Source of the DNA: Lachnospiraceae bacterium
Lineage (GTDB): Bacteria; Bacillota; Clostridia; Lachnospirales; Lachnospiraceae
Direction: 5' to 3'
Assembly (NCBI GenBank): GCA_019421365.1
Contig: JAHZFJ010000001.1
Span: forward strand, 260,969 to 319,080
DNA length: 58,112 nt
Positions 1 through 8,035 of this stretch are shown one piece after another; within the stretch, counting starts at the first letter, position 1; each line of letters starts with the position of its first letter. Below the pieces are notes generated by a model. That model was not told where the DNA came from. It worked only from the letters and a program-made list of their open reading frames with translations, and searched no databases. A program made the position numbers and the translations under genes.

Positions 1-2265
1 GCTATCAAAAAGAATGTGCATGATCTGATTCCAAAGCATATTACAAAAGATGATTTAAGAATTGATTTGTATAAAAATGGATTCGATTACGAAGGCAAAC
101 ATTATGTGATGCTTTACAGATCTAGTAGCAAAGCAAAGCAAGGTGAAGTAATATTTATTAATGAAAAACTCTATAAACAAGCGTACAATTGGCTTACAAT
201 GGGAATTAAACTTCCATATAAAAACGCTAAGATAGTTGAAATGTCCGCTTATGCCCCGTTAACAACAAGTACTATTGTATCTTCTGTACGTATTCCAGTA
301 AAAGATATTTTGATTATTAAGGATATTGATAGTTATAGTAATATTAAAGCCATGGTTGTTGATATGGATAAGGATAATAATTGTACATGTATATCAAATG
401 ATAAGTATAGAATAAAAAACACAATTTGGGACGGCATGGCATTAGTTCAAGAAGATTTATTAGAGGATTACAACTCATTTGGTTTGCTCCGTCATCACTT
501 TTTTAAAGCATGTGCCTTTAAATGTGATATAGCACAATTTTATAAGGATTATTGTAGAGATAATAATCTGGATTATGACACATATCAAGTTCAAGATATA
601 TGTAAAAACTGGCACTATGTTAAAGATATTAAAATGATAACAACTGAAAATTCTATCAAATGGTTTGATAAGTTTAATAATTTGATGGGAGACAATCCTT
701 ATGAATATTGGTGTGATAAAGTCAAAGAAAATGATTCAGTTTTCGGAATTGTAAAAGAAGCACATGAAAGTAAAATTCAGGATGGATTCCAACAAATGAG
801 TTATCAGATGATTAACACGTTACCTTTAACACCAGGTAATGAGATTGAAGAAATGACTGATATTTTACAAGAAAGTATTAAGTTTATCAATAGATTAAAA
901 ACAGATAACGATTATTATGTTGAGTACTTAAGAAATAATGCAAATAAAAGAAATTCAAATTTGATGATGTGCGATTTCTACGAACACAATAAAGAGATTG
1001 CAAAAACTGAAATGTTTGAGACTTATAAAGGTAATATTATATCTAAGCTTAAAAAATCTATTTCATTAGGAAAAGTATTGAATAAAGGTGACAATCTTAC
1101 GCTATTATCTAATCCGATTGAATTACTATATAAGTCTATTAATCCTAATTTTAATACGGAGACAAGCATAACTTTTAGTATAGAAGAAGGTGCTATACAA
1201 GGATTTACAAAGCAGTTTGATAAAGGTGAGTATATTGCTTGCTTCAGAAATCCTCATAATAGTCCAAATAATATTTGCCATGTACATAACGTATACAATG
1301 AATTGTTTGATACATATTTAAGTAAGATAGAAGCTAATGTACTAATCATTAACTCAATAAGTACAAAAATTCAAGACCAGTTAAATGGGTGTGATTACGA
1401 TTCAGATTTTGTATACACTACCAATCAAGAAACAATTGTTAAATTAGCTAAAAGAGCATATGAGGAGTATCATACAATTGTAAATAAGATAGATAAGTCT
1501 AATAGAACTTATAATAATACATTAGAGGATTATGCAAAGATGGATAATGATATGGCTAAAGCAAGACTTGCAATAGGAGAGTCTAGTAATTTAGCCCAAT
1601 TAGCAATGAGTTATTACTATGATAAACCAAATGATGAGCTATTAAAGTTTGTTTGTATAGGTAGTGTGCTTGCACAAGTAGCAATAGACAATTGTAAGAG
1701 AGAGTATGAGTGCGATGTTAACAAAGAAATACTAAGAATAAGGAATAGTACCTTTATTAAAGGAAATTGTTTGCCTGCTTTTTATGTTGAATTAAAAAAG
1801 CAAAAAATGAAAAATAGGGAAGACAAAAAGAGACTAGAAAAAAGAGTTGGAGAAGTTAATTGCCCTATGAACTTAGTCGATAAGATTATTTGTGATAACG
1901 TTCCAAATATTGATTTAGAAGGTTTGTATATTGAGAAATATATTGATAAATCAATTTTAAGAGGTACTGCAAATAATAGACAAGTTATAGAAGTAGTGAA
2001 TATTATTAGAGATCTAAATAGTGATATTAAGAAGAACAGAAGTAAAAGATTGGATAAAAAGGAAAGTATGAAGAATGAAGAAAAATTAATATCTGTTACA
2101 CTTAGTAAAATCGATAAAATTACAATAAGTACAGCGGGAACATATAATTCGATAATCAGAAAAGCACTAAAAGACGATAACTCGGATATTAGAATTAGAC
2201 TACTTAATGCATTGTACTATAAAAATAAAACACTATTTTTAGAGAATTTCTGCATGAGTAAGTAG
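1..2265 (+). CDS. YonO/QDE-1-like single-chain RNA polymerase (5'-partial)
   Basis: The frame is open to the first base of the window, so the gene is cut by the left edge. The GTG at 16 is only the first possible start. About 750 residues are visible. Counting from that GTG, residues 460-464 read D-Y-D-S-D inside NGCDYDSDF, matching the DxDGD metal-binding loop of the double-psi beta-barrel in phage SPbeta YonO, RNA polymerase beta' and eukaryotic RNA-silencing RdRPs. The third position is Ser rather than Gly. About 50 residues upstream, FRNPHNSPNNI (from R411) resembles the RdRP RxPxxxPxDIR segment that precedes this loop. YonO is a DNA-dependent enzyme that transcribes late SPbeta genes. 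A similar role here, driving the late genes that follow, is inferred. A structured terminator region follows the stop. Confidence is high for the fold class and moderate for activity and template. Confidence 0.72.
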   Translation, partial: AIKKNVHDLIPKHITKDDLRIDLYKNGFDYEGKHYVMLYRSSSKAKQGEVIFINEKLYKQAYNWLTMGIKLPYKNAKIVEMSAYAPLTTSTIVSSVRIPVKDILIIKDIDSYSNIKAMVVDMDKDNNCTCISNDKYRIKNTIWDGMALVQEDLLEDYNSFGLLRHHFFKACAFKCDIAQFYKDYCRDNNLDYDTYQVQDICKNWHYVKDIKMITTENSIKWFDKFNNLMGDNPYEYWCDKVKENDSVFGIVKEAHESKIQDGFQQMSYQMINTLPLTPGNEIEEMTDILQESIKFINRLKTDNDYYVEYLRNNANKRNSNLMMCDFYEHNKEIAKTEMFETYKGNIISKLKKSISLGKVLNKGDNLTLLSNPIELLYKSINPNFNTETSITFSIEEGAIQGFTKQFDKGEYIACFRNPHNSPNNICHVHNVYNELFDTYLSKIEANVLIINSISTKIQDQLNGCDYDSDFVYTTNQETIVKLAKRAYEEYHTIVNKIDKSNRTYNNTLEDYAKMDNDMAKARLAIGESSNLAQLAMSYYYDKPNDELLKFVCIGSVLAQVAIDNCKREYECDVNKEILRIRNSTFIKGNCLPAFYVELKKQKMKNREDKKRLEKRVGEVNCPMNLVDKIICDNVPNIDLEGLYIEKYIDKSILRGTANNRQVIEVVNIIRDLNSDIKKNRSKRLDKKESMKNEEKLISVTLSKIDKITISTAGTYNSIIRKALKDDNSDIRIRLLNALYYKNKTLFLENFCMSK

Positions 2266-2299
2266 GACAAACATAATAAACATAAGGGTTTGATGTAAT

Positions 2300-2357
2300 C
2301 CTATATGAGGGATACAGAACCTCACATTAGGCACGAGAATTAGCTCGTGTCTTTTTT
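2300..2357 (+). terminator. Double hairpin and intrinsic terminator after the polymerase gene
   Basis: Two stacked stems are visible. The first pairs CCTA(2300-2303)/TAGG(2328-2331) and TGAGG(2306-2310)/CCTCA(2320-2324). The second is CACGAG(2332-2337)/CTCGTG(2344-2349) followed by a T run ending at 2357. The second hairpin is a classical Rho-independent terminator. The first could be an extra regulatory structure. From 2358 to 2515 I see only AT-rich sequence with no gene. Confidence 0.75.
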
Positions 2358-2515
2358 ATATGTATTTTTATTTCGATTGATTATAGTTGTCCAATTATAT
2401 TATAACATTATGAAATATCAATTGATATAGCAAATCTGAACAAAAATATAAAATCATATTATACAAAATATATAAAATTTTATACAAGAATGATTGTAGG
2501 AGAGGAGGTTACAAC

Positions 2516-2707
2516 ATGGGATTAACACAAGAAGATGTAAGGCAAAGATTAATAAATTACGTTAGTGAGGGAGTAAAGATGACTTACGTATCTAATAATG
2601 TAAACATACCTGACTATATTTTGTGCCGTTTCAAGCATGACAAAAAGCAACTTTATGATGAGTCATTGAAGGTATTAAATGAATTTTTACTAAGTAAGGG
2701 ATTTTAA
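2516..2707 (+). CDS. Small phage protein, possibly helix-turn-helix
   Basis: This 63-residue protein has a very strong ribosome site (GGAGAGGAGG) just upstream. Its middle part (VNIPDYILCRFKHDKKQLYD) has the rhythm of the short C-terminal recognition region seen in small phage and plasmid HTH regulators, where the protein ends in a helix such as LKVLNEFLLSKG. I do not recognise a specific family. It opens the run of small genes between the polymerase and the packaging genes, and is followed after 17 bases by the next gene, so the two are probably co-transcribed. A regulatory role is only a guess. Confidence 0.6.
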   Translation: MGLTQEDVRQRLINYVSEGVKMTYVSNNVNIPDYILCRFKHDKKQLYDESLKVLNEFLLSKGF

Positions 2708-2724
2708 GAGGAGGAGATTATAAC

Positions 2725-3063
2725 ATGAATATTGATAACGCATTAATTAACTATTTTTTTGATTACGGGGATACACTAGAGGGGTTATTGTTTGTTAATG
2801 ATAGGCCAGGACAAAAGATTACAGGAATTAATATTGTTACCAACTATGATGACGAAAATGAGAACAATGATGTAATTCAATTTTATAATGATAAAGAATT
2901 GATAGAGACGATTAAGTCTGAAGAATTAGAGAATATTTTTGTTGGTACAAATTACGCAAATAATATTCCAGTTAATCACGAAGTTGTTTTTGATCTAAAA
3001 GGATTTAATGATATGCGGTTGTTTATTGATTTAGATTTTGAAGAACTAAATAAGGTAAGTTGA
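2725..3063 (+). CDS. Hypothetical acidic phage protein
   Basis: This is a 112-residue, strongly acidic, soluble protein with no signal peptide or membrane segment. GAGGAGG lies upstream at good spacing. The sequence (NYDDENENNDVIQFYNDKEL in its middle) matches no family I know. Its position behind a small possible regulator suggests an early or middle phage function. The reading frame is convincing from its ribosome site and tight spacing, but no function can be assigned. Confidence 0.6.
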   Translation: MNIDNALINYFFDYGDTLEGLLFVNDRPGQKITGINIVTNYDDENENNDVIQFYNDKELIETIKSEELENIFVGTNYANNIPVNHEVVFDLKGFNDMRLFIDLDFEELNKVS

Positions 3064-3197
3064 TAAAGCGGTTCTTTTTATTTTTTATAAAAAATTGCGC
3101 ATAATTTTTAAATCGATTTAACGACCTAAGGTGATTGTAACATAAAACTAATAACAATGCAAGAAGAAAATAAAAAAACATACAGGAGGATTTTATT

Positions 3198-3797
3198 ATG
3201 AAAAAAGAGATTAAAGCGGTAGGGAAAACGAATGTGGCTGGGGTATATAAAATAAGCGATGTTAAGGGGAATATATTCTACATAGGCAGTAGCTGTGAGG
3301 TAGGAGATGCTTTGTCGAGACATAAGCACTCATTATCAAGAGGTTTATATGGTAAAGGTAATAAAAAGGCTATGCAAGATGAATTCGACAATAATGGATT
3401 ATTATTATTTGAAGTAATTAAAGTTTCTGCATCTAATAGTGATGTTGCGAAAATGAATAAAAGAGAAAGAGCAGACTTGCAGATAGCGTTAGAGATGCTA
3501 GAGCAATTTTATATTAATGTGTATAAGGATAGTAATACACTTTGTAATAAAATAATGCGTGTAAAAAAGTGGTCTACTTCTCCTACGCAAAAGACGACCG
3601 AAGCTAGGAGGAAAAGTAATCAGGGTTCTAACAACCCTAACTGCACTAAGTTTACTGAAGACGATATTAAACAGATAAAACAATTATTACTAGACGATGT
3701 TAGTTATAAAGAGATTGCAGATAGATTCGATACAACAGTTACATACATATCGAGCATAAAAACAGGACAAAGATGGGCATCTGTAGAGATTGCTTAA
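3198..3797 (+). CDS. Free-standing GIY-YIG homing-type endonuclease with C-terminal HTH
   Basis: The protein has 199 residues. The N-terminal region carries the GIY-YIG signature as GVYKI...IFYIGSS (about residues 15-32), followed by the conserved basic stretch LSRHKHSL and a Glu in LEQFYINVY, all expected of the nuclease core. A basic linker leads to a C-terminal unit beginning NNPNCTKFTEDDIKQIKQLL and ending in a helix-turn-helix-like segment (SYKEIADRFDTTVTYISSI). That tail is common in phage homing endonucleases as a DNA-binding module. It stands between phage genes with its own ribosome site (AGGAGG) and a terminator after it, as expected for a mobile intronless (free-standing) homing gene. 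Target site unknown. Confidence 0.85.
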   Translation: MKKEIKAVGKTNVAGVYKISDVKGNIFYIGSSCEVGDALSRHKHSLSRGLYGKGNKKAMQDEFDNNGLLLFEVIKVSASNSDVAKMNKRERADLQIALEMLEQFYINVYKDSNTLCNKIMRVKKWSTSPTQKTTEARRKSNQGSNNPNCTKFTEDDIKQIKQLLLDDVSYKEIADRFDTTVTYISSIKTGQRWASVEIA

Positions 3798-3809
3798 AAT
3801 AGAAGATTG

Positions 3810-3838
3810 GGGGTGAACAAAAAATGTTCATCCCTTTT
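3810..3838 (+). terminator. Terminator after the GIY-YIG gene
   Basis: A nine-pair stem (GGGGTGAAC at 3810-3818 with GTTCATCCC at 3826-3834, one G-T pair) has a 7-base A-rich loop and is followed by TTTT. It separates the endonuclease from the next small gene and shows that the TTG at 3807 is not a plausible start for that gene. Confidence 0.7.
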
Positions 3839-3860
3839 GTTGAGAAGAGGAGAGAATAAA

Positions 3861-4028
3861 ATGAAAAAAGATAAGAGTCTATTTTATTATTTAGCAATGA
3901 TGATAACGTTAACTATATCTAGTAGTGTTTTTGGGTTTGAATGTGCTGTTATTACGGCTTTGGCGCTTATACTAGGGAGTTTATTTACTATGCAAGACGA
4001 ATTAAACAATAAAAGGGATGGTGATTAA
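3861..4028 (+). CDS. Small two-helix membrane protein
   Basis: A 55-residue protein that starts at the ATG preceded by GAGGAGAG. An upstream in-frame TTG at 3807 lies inside a terminator and was rejected. The sequence has a Lys-rich start (MKKDKS) and two hydrophobic stretches (about residues 7-22 and 26-42), then a charged tail. It overlaps the next reading frame by 11 bases, which suggests translational coupling. Function unknown. Membrane location is inferred from hydrophobicity. Confidence 0.6.
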   Translation: MKKDKSLFYYLAMMITLTISSSVFGFECAVITALALILGSLFTMQDELNNKRDGD

Positions 4029-4248
4029 TATAGAAGAGAATAAACTTGTAGAGATTTATAGTAATGATCTTGTGAGATATATTACTGCTAGATCGTATTT
4101 TTATTTATATAGGCGCAAAATTGAAGGTATATTTGTTACGTTTTATAAAGATAGTCCATTGCTAAGAGAGATTATTGATATTTACGATGCGTTGCCTAAA
4201 GAGGAACGAACTACATATATGCCTAAGAACAAGCAGAAAGCAGAATAG
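4018..4248 (+). CDS. Hypothetical small phage protein
   Basis: A 76-residue soluble protein whose ATG lies inside the 3' end of the preceding membrane-protein gene, so the two are probably translated together. It contains an aromatic core (YITARSYFYLYRRKIEGIFVTFY) that could form a small beta-rich fold, and a Lys-rich tail. No motif for catalysis or nucleic-acid binding is obvious and I do not recognise the family. It is followed 11 bases later by the zinc-ribbon gene. Confidence 0.55.
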   Translation: MVINIEENKLVEIYSNDLVRYITARSYFYLYRRKIEGIFVTFYKDSPLLREIIDIYDALPKEERTTYMPKNKQKAE

Positions 4249-4259
4249 GAGTGATCTAA

Positions 4260-4505
4260 ATGACAAATAAAACTATAACATTTAAGTGTGATGAATGTGG
4301 ACAAAAACTAACGTTCTATAGAGATTCATTTGCGTATGACGGTTGTTGCTGTCCAATCTGTGATAGGTTAGGAATGAAGCCTATACTAACTAAGACTAGT
4401 TTTGTGTTGTTTGGGAAAAGAGAAGTTTTAAAGACAAGAGAGTTATTTAAAAAAGCAAACAAAGGTAGACCAACGGTAACTATTGAAGAAGCGTTAAATA
4501 GCTAA
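4260..4505 (+). CDS. Small zinc-ribbon protein
   Basis: An 81-residue protein with two cysteine pairs, FKCDECGQ near residues 9-14 and CCCPICDR near 30-36, the usual arrangement of a small zinc ribbon. A basic C-terminal half follows (KREVLKTRELFKKANKGRP). Zinc binding is inferred from the Cys pairs. Such phage proteins often bind nucleic acid or a host protein, but nothing here identifies the partner. It sits in the small-gene run upstream of the packaging genes, with GGAGTG just upstream. Confidence 0.65.
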   Translation: MTNKTITFKCDECGQKLTFYRDSFAYDGCCCPICDRLGMKPILTKTSFVLFGKREVLKTRELFKKANKGRPTVTIEEALNS

Positions 4506-4522
4506 GAAGAGGAGAGAAGAAT

Positions 4523-4777
4523 ATGGATAAGAATATTAAATTAAACATCGATTCATCAGAGTTAGATAGATTAGTGATTGGCGGTAGAATGTATGATGCT
4601 TTAACGTTTTCAAATGATCATATAAACTTTCACAGTATTATTAAGCAAGACGAAGATACAAAAGAGATTCTCATTAATGAGAGTGAACTATTTAAACTAA
4701 TACAATTAGCAAACAGATGCATTAATAATAAATATAGTCGTATAAGATATGACAAGGTAAAGCTAGTAAAAGAATAG
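4523..4777 (+). CDS. Hypothetical phage protein
   Basis: An 84-residue soluble protein preceded by GAGGAGAG at good distance. It resembles the protein encoded just downstream in one respect: both have a short segment ending in an ILxxIxL-type helix with Asn/Cys or Ser/Cys residues (LFKLIQLANRC here, ILYLIDLINND there). They may therefore be distant paralogues, which I cannot test by eye. No functional motif is visible. Confidence 0.55.
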   Translation: MDKNIKLNIDSSELDRLVIGGRMYDALTFSNDHINFHSIIKQDEDTKEILINESELFKLIQLANRCINNKYSRIRYDKVKLVKE

Positions 4778-4789
4778 GAGAGGATTAAT

Positions 4790-5125
4790 ATGGGTAAAGG
4801 ATTAAACAAAAGTATTGTAGATTTAGATAACAAATTAATTGAACTGAAGGAAATGCAAAGAAGTGAAGAACGGGAACTTATAAAAAATAGTGTCTATGAT
4901 ATGTTAAGACTAGACAATCAATATAATATATTCAGTTTAGATCATGAAAAGAAGAAGTTTACAGTTGATGCTGAAAAGATATTATATCTAATTGACTTAA
5001 TAAACAATGATTTATCATGTAGTAAAATGAATGGCTTTGAGATTAATGACAGTAACAAAAGAGTGTGGAATATACCAATTGATATTAAGGAAGCCCCTTC
5101 GATAATGGAACAGTGTTATAGATAA
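4790..5125 (+). CDS. Hypothetical phage protein
   Basis: A 111-residue soluble protein, rich in Lys, Glu and Asn, with GGAGAGGA upstream. Its N-terminal half (DLDNKLIELKEMQRSEEREL) is likely helical and possibly coiled coil. The C-terminal half contains DAEKILYLIDLINND, similar in pattern to the preceding protein. It ends 2 bases before the HNH gene, with which it is probably co-translated. No family recognised. Confidence 0.55.
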   Translation: MGKGLNKSIVDLDNKLIELKEMQRSEERELIKNSVYDMLRLDNQYNIFSLDHEKKKFTVDAEKILYLIDLINNDLSCSKMNGFEINDSNKRVWNIPIDIKEAPSIMEQCYR

Positions 5126-5127
5126 TT

Positions 5128-5574
5128 ATGCCTGTGTATAGATTGTGTCCAGACTGCAAGAAGAGAGTTGAACAGTACAAACAATGTACTTGTGAGATAG
5201 CAAAGCGCAAAGAAAGTTATAAGGATTATCAACGTCGTAGAGCTAATGATGATAGTGATAAGAAGTCACAAGGGTTCTACAATTCTGGAGATTGGACAAG
5301 ATGTAAAGAATCTGTAGAGAGTCATCAGTTTTGTATTGATCTACTTGAGTTGTATAAGACAGGTAAGGTGGTGCAGGCTGAATGTTATCATCATATAGTC
5401 GAGGTTAAAGAAGATTGGGATGCGAGACTTGATACACATAACATAATAGGTTTGACAGTAGCTAACCATAATAAGGTGCACACAATAATGAGACAAGGTA
5501 GTAAGCAGAAGAAAGCAATGCAAAATTTATTAAATGAGATTTTAGATGGATTTGAAATGGAATATTATGAATGA
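5128..5574 (+). CDS. HNH endonuclease of the packaging module
   Basis: A 148-residue protein. The N-terminus carries a zinc-binding cluster (LCPDCKKR, later QCTCE). The C-terminal half holds the HNH core: ECYHHIVEVKE, then LDTHNIIGLTVANHNKVH, giving the His, Asn and His positions in order. HNH proteins next to the small terminase gene of cos-type HK97-like phages work with the terminase in cutting concatemers at cos. That partner role is known for the family and inferred here from position. The gene has no strong ribosome site and starts 2 bases after the preceding stop, so coupling is likely. Confidence 0.88.
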   Translation: MPVYRLCPDCKKRVEQYKQCTCEIAKRKESYKDYQRRRANDDSDKKSQGFYNSGDWTRCKESVESHQFCIDLLELYKTGKVVQAECYHHIVEVKEDWDARLDTHNIIGLTVANHNKVHTIMRQGSKQKKAMQNLLNEILDGFEMEYYE

Positions 5575-5577
5575 TGA

Positions 5578-5645
5578 AGACCGGGGGAGGGTGCAAAAGT
5601 TTTTATGAATGTTAAAATATCCCGACTACCCTCTCAGTCACACAA
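5578..5645. other. Putative cos (DNA packaging) site
   Basis: The only non-coding gap in the packaging module lies between the HNH and small terminase genes, where cos sites of this phage type are normally found. It begins with a G-rich tract (ACCGGGGGAGGGTG) that is out of keeping with the AT-rich surroundings. It contains a spaced inverted repeat, GAGGGT (5587-5592) and ACCCTC (5628-5633), consistent with a terminase/HNH recognition dyad. The nick positions cannot be read from sequence alone. Confidence 0.5.
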
Positions 5646-5687
5646 ATCCCCATTTTCAAAACTTTTCAGAAAGGTAGGTGAAGAACA

Positions 5688-6155
5688 TTGGCAAACATAA
5701 AACCGATCGCATTAGCAACGGGACATATAAGCAATGAAGAAATTCGTGAACGACAAGAAACAGAACAAAAAATCAAGGGATCAATTCCTATAGACGCAAA
5801 GCCACCAAAGGAATTATCGCCGAACGGAAAAAAGCTATATAAACATATTGTATCTTTGCTGCCTTCTGGATTTTTGAATGGGGGAGATACATTTGTTGTC
5901 GGTATAGTAGCAGAGGCTTTGGATAGAATGCAAAACTGCCAGCAGAAATTAAACAAAGATGGTTTGTTTTCAGATGAAGGTTTAGAAAATCAAGCGGTTA
6001 GAACGTACGAAAAGTACTCTAAAATATTTGAAAAGTTTTCAGCTAAGTTAGGATTAAGTCCTAAAGACAGGGCAAGTCTTGCAGTACTCGTTATCAATGA
6101 CAAAGAAAATGAAGAAGATCCTTTACTTAAGGTTTTAAGGGGTGAAGATGATTGA
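5688..6155 (+). CDS. Phage terminase small subunit (P27 family)
   Basis: This 155-residue protein matches the P27-type small subunit: the segment LSPNGKKLYKHIVSLLPSGFLNGGD and the C-terminal part (FSAKLGLSPKDRASLAV) are typical of that family, which recognises the phage packaging site and hands DNA to the large subunit. The chosen start is a TTG preceded by AAGGTAGGTG at good spacing. The stop overlaps the start of the large subunit gene by 4 bases (TTGA), the normal translational coupling of the pair. Length is ordinary for the family. Confidence 0.88.
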   Translation: MANIKPIALATGHISNEEIRERQETEQKIKGSIPIDAKPPKELSPNGKKLYKHIVSLLPSGFLNGGDTFVVGIVAEALDRMQNCQQKLNKDGLFSDEGLENQAVRTYEKYSKIFEKFSAKLGLSPKDRASLAVLVINDKENEEDPLLKVLRGEDD

Positions 6156-7834
6156 TACTATTAGACAAAGCACTACAATATTGTGAAGATGTCGTAAACG
6201 AAAAAGAGATTACAACAAAAGAAGTAAAGCAACAGTGTAAAATATTTTTAGGTGACTATTACACCAATCAGTACAACGATGATTTTGAATTTTATGCAGA
6301 TGAAAAAGAATTGACAAAGATCAATAATATATTAAAACTTTTTAATTTTGCCACTGGTTTTGTAGCAGGAGAACAAGTCTTAAAAAACCTAGCACCATAT
6401 CAATGCTTTTTGATATCAGGTGTTTTTTTATTTAGATTTAAAAATAACTCTAAGAAGTTTAAGAATAACGATATAACGCTTTTTATAAGCCGAAAAAATG
6501 CAAAGACAGCAACAGTAGGATTGATATTTTTATTGCTATTGCTCACACAACAAAATCATTCTGAATTTTATAGTATTTGTTTAACGAAGGATTTGGCAGC
6601 AGAAATCAAAAAAATAATGGCTCAAATAATAGATGCTAGTCCTTTAATTAATAAACATTTTGTAGTATCTACCCCTAAATGTGGGCAGATAAAATGTACA
6701 TTAACACATAGTTATTTCGAACCAAGGGTCGCAGAAGCAGGAAAAAATAACTCCATTAGACCGAGTGCGTTCGTATCGGATGAACACGCTAACTTTAAAG
6801 ATAATGATAATTTTACAGCAATGAAGTCCGGGCAAAAGAATGTAATCAATCCAATGGTTTTTAGAACTACTACAGCGTACGCTATTAATGATTCGATTAT
6901 GGAAGAAGATTTAAAATATATAAGAGCTGTTTTAGATGGCACGGTTAGTGATGAAAAAAGGTTATTCGCTTTAGTATATTATGCAGAAAAAGAACACATA
7001 TGGGATGATATAGGTTTATTACAAGCAAATCCTCTAAGAGTTGAAGAAAATTACAACACGATGAGAGAAGACAGGGCAAAAGCAAGGATTCAAACTAATT
7101 TACAAGAAGATTTTATTACAAAGACGTGTAATAATTTTGTTTCGGAAAATGAGTTAAATAAATATATTGATATGGATTGTTGGAAAAAATGTCGAGTTGA
7201 CAAGATTGACTTTAATGGTAAAGAGGTTATAGTATCAATAGATTTATCTGTAACAACGGATTTAACGGCGGTTTCCATTATGTACAAAGAAGATAATATT
7301 ATTTATTGTATGTCACATGGTTTTCTACCAGGTGATTCACTGTCAAAACGAAGAGAAAGTATTGATTATCGCAAGTATGCTAAATTGAAATACTGTGATA
7401 TCCACGATGGAATGACAGTTAATTATACAAAAGTAGAAGAGTTTATTAGAGGAATAGAGGATAAGTATAATTGTAAGATTAAGACTATTGTCACTGATCC
7501 AGCCAACGCTAAAGAATTGGTTGAAAGGTTAGCTGAGGATTACGATGTAATACTGCTAAAACAAACCTACAATAACTTGTCTCCAGCTACAAAAGAATTT
7601 AGAAAGAAAGTATATGACGGTGAAGTAAAATATTTGAAAAATGAATTATTAGACTGGAATATGCAAAATGCTATTACTACAAAGGGCAGGGCTGATGATG
7701 AAATGTTAGCAAAAGAGGACAAGAACAAACAAAGAATTGATATGGTAGCAGTATTGATATTTGGATATACAGAGTTATTAGGCAAAGACTACACATACGA
7801 TGCTTTAGCAGCATTAGAAAACATGGATTGGTAG
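6152..7834 (+). CDS. Phage terminase large subunit
   Basis: A 560-residue packaging motor. The ATPase half shows a Walker-A-like ISRKNAKTATV and a Walker B region ending in VSDEHA. The nuclease half shows the Asp-containing strands VSIDLSVTTDLTAV and IVTDPANAKE and a late Asp in KQRIDMVAVLIFGY, which fit the RNase-H-like nuclease. This is the Terminase_1/HK97 type. The start is TTG, overlapping the TerS stop. It pumps DNA into the procapsid through the portal encoded just downstream and cuts at cos. No frameshift is visible, so the protein looks intact. Confidence 0.93.
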   Translation: MILLDKALQYCEDVVNEKEITTKEVKQQCKIFLGDYYTNQYNDDFEFYADEKELTKINNILKLFNFATGFVAGEQVLKNLAPYQCFLISGVFLFRFKNNSKKFKNNDITLFISRKNAKTATVGLIFLLLLLTQQNHSEFYSICLTKDLAAEIKKIMAQIIDASPLINKHFVVSTPKCGQIKCTLTHSYFEPRVAEAGKNNSIRPSAFVSDEHANFKDNDNFTAMKSGQKNVINPMVFRTTTAYAINDSIMEEDLKYIRAVLDGTVSDEKRLFALVYYAEKEHIWDDIGLLQANPLRVEENYNTMREDRAKARIQTNLQEDFITKTCNNFVSENELNKYIDMDCWKKCRVDKIDFNGKEVIVSIDLSVTTDLTAVSIMYKEDNIIYCMSHGFLPGDSLSKRRESIDYRKYAKLKYCDIHDGMTVNYTKVEEFIRGIEDKYNCKIKTIVTDPANAKELVERLAEDYDVILLKQTYNNLSPATKEFRKKVYDGEVKYLKNELLDWNMQNAITTKGRADDEMLAKEDKNKQRIDMVAVLIFGYTELLGKDYTYDALAALENMDW

Positions 7835-7841
7835 GTGAAAA

Positions 7842-8030
7842 ATGAAGAATATTATAAATAAAATAAAGAAAACTTTTAAGAAGAGATTATTTAAGGCTGA
7901 TATGCTATTAATAATTTCTTTTTTTATTATCTTTGTAACAACTATGGCTCTTAATATTTACATAGCTTTCTACCTACTTGCTATATGTTTGATTGCTATG
8001 AGTTATATTTTGGGGAAAGGTGGTGATTAA
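7842..8030 (+). CDS. Small membrane protein between terminase and portal
   Basis: A 62-residue protein with a Lys-rich amphipathic start (MKNIINKIKKTFKKRLFK) and two hydrophobic stretches (about 20-37 and 40-55). It lies between terl and portal with ribosome site TAGGTGA and is closely spaced on both sides. Such small genes are common here in siphophages and seldom have a known role. Membrane insertion is inferred. Confidence 0.6.
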   Translation: MKNIINKIKKTFKKRLFKADMLLIISFFIIFVTTMALNIYIAFYLLAICLIAMSYILGKGGD

Positions 8031-8035
8031 GATAA

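Noticed and set aside
3807..4028. Longer version of the small membrane protein starting at TTG 3807
   Set aside because: Its first codons form a terminator hairpin; the ATG at 3861 has a much better ribosome site.
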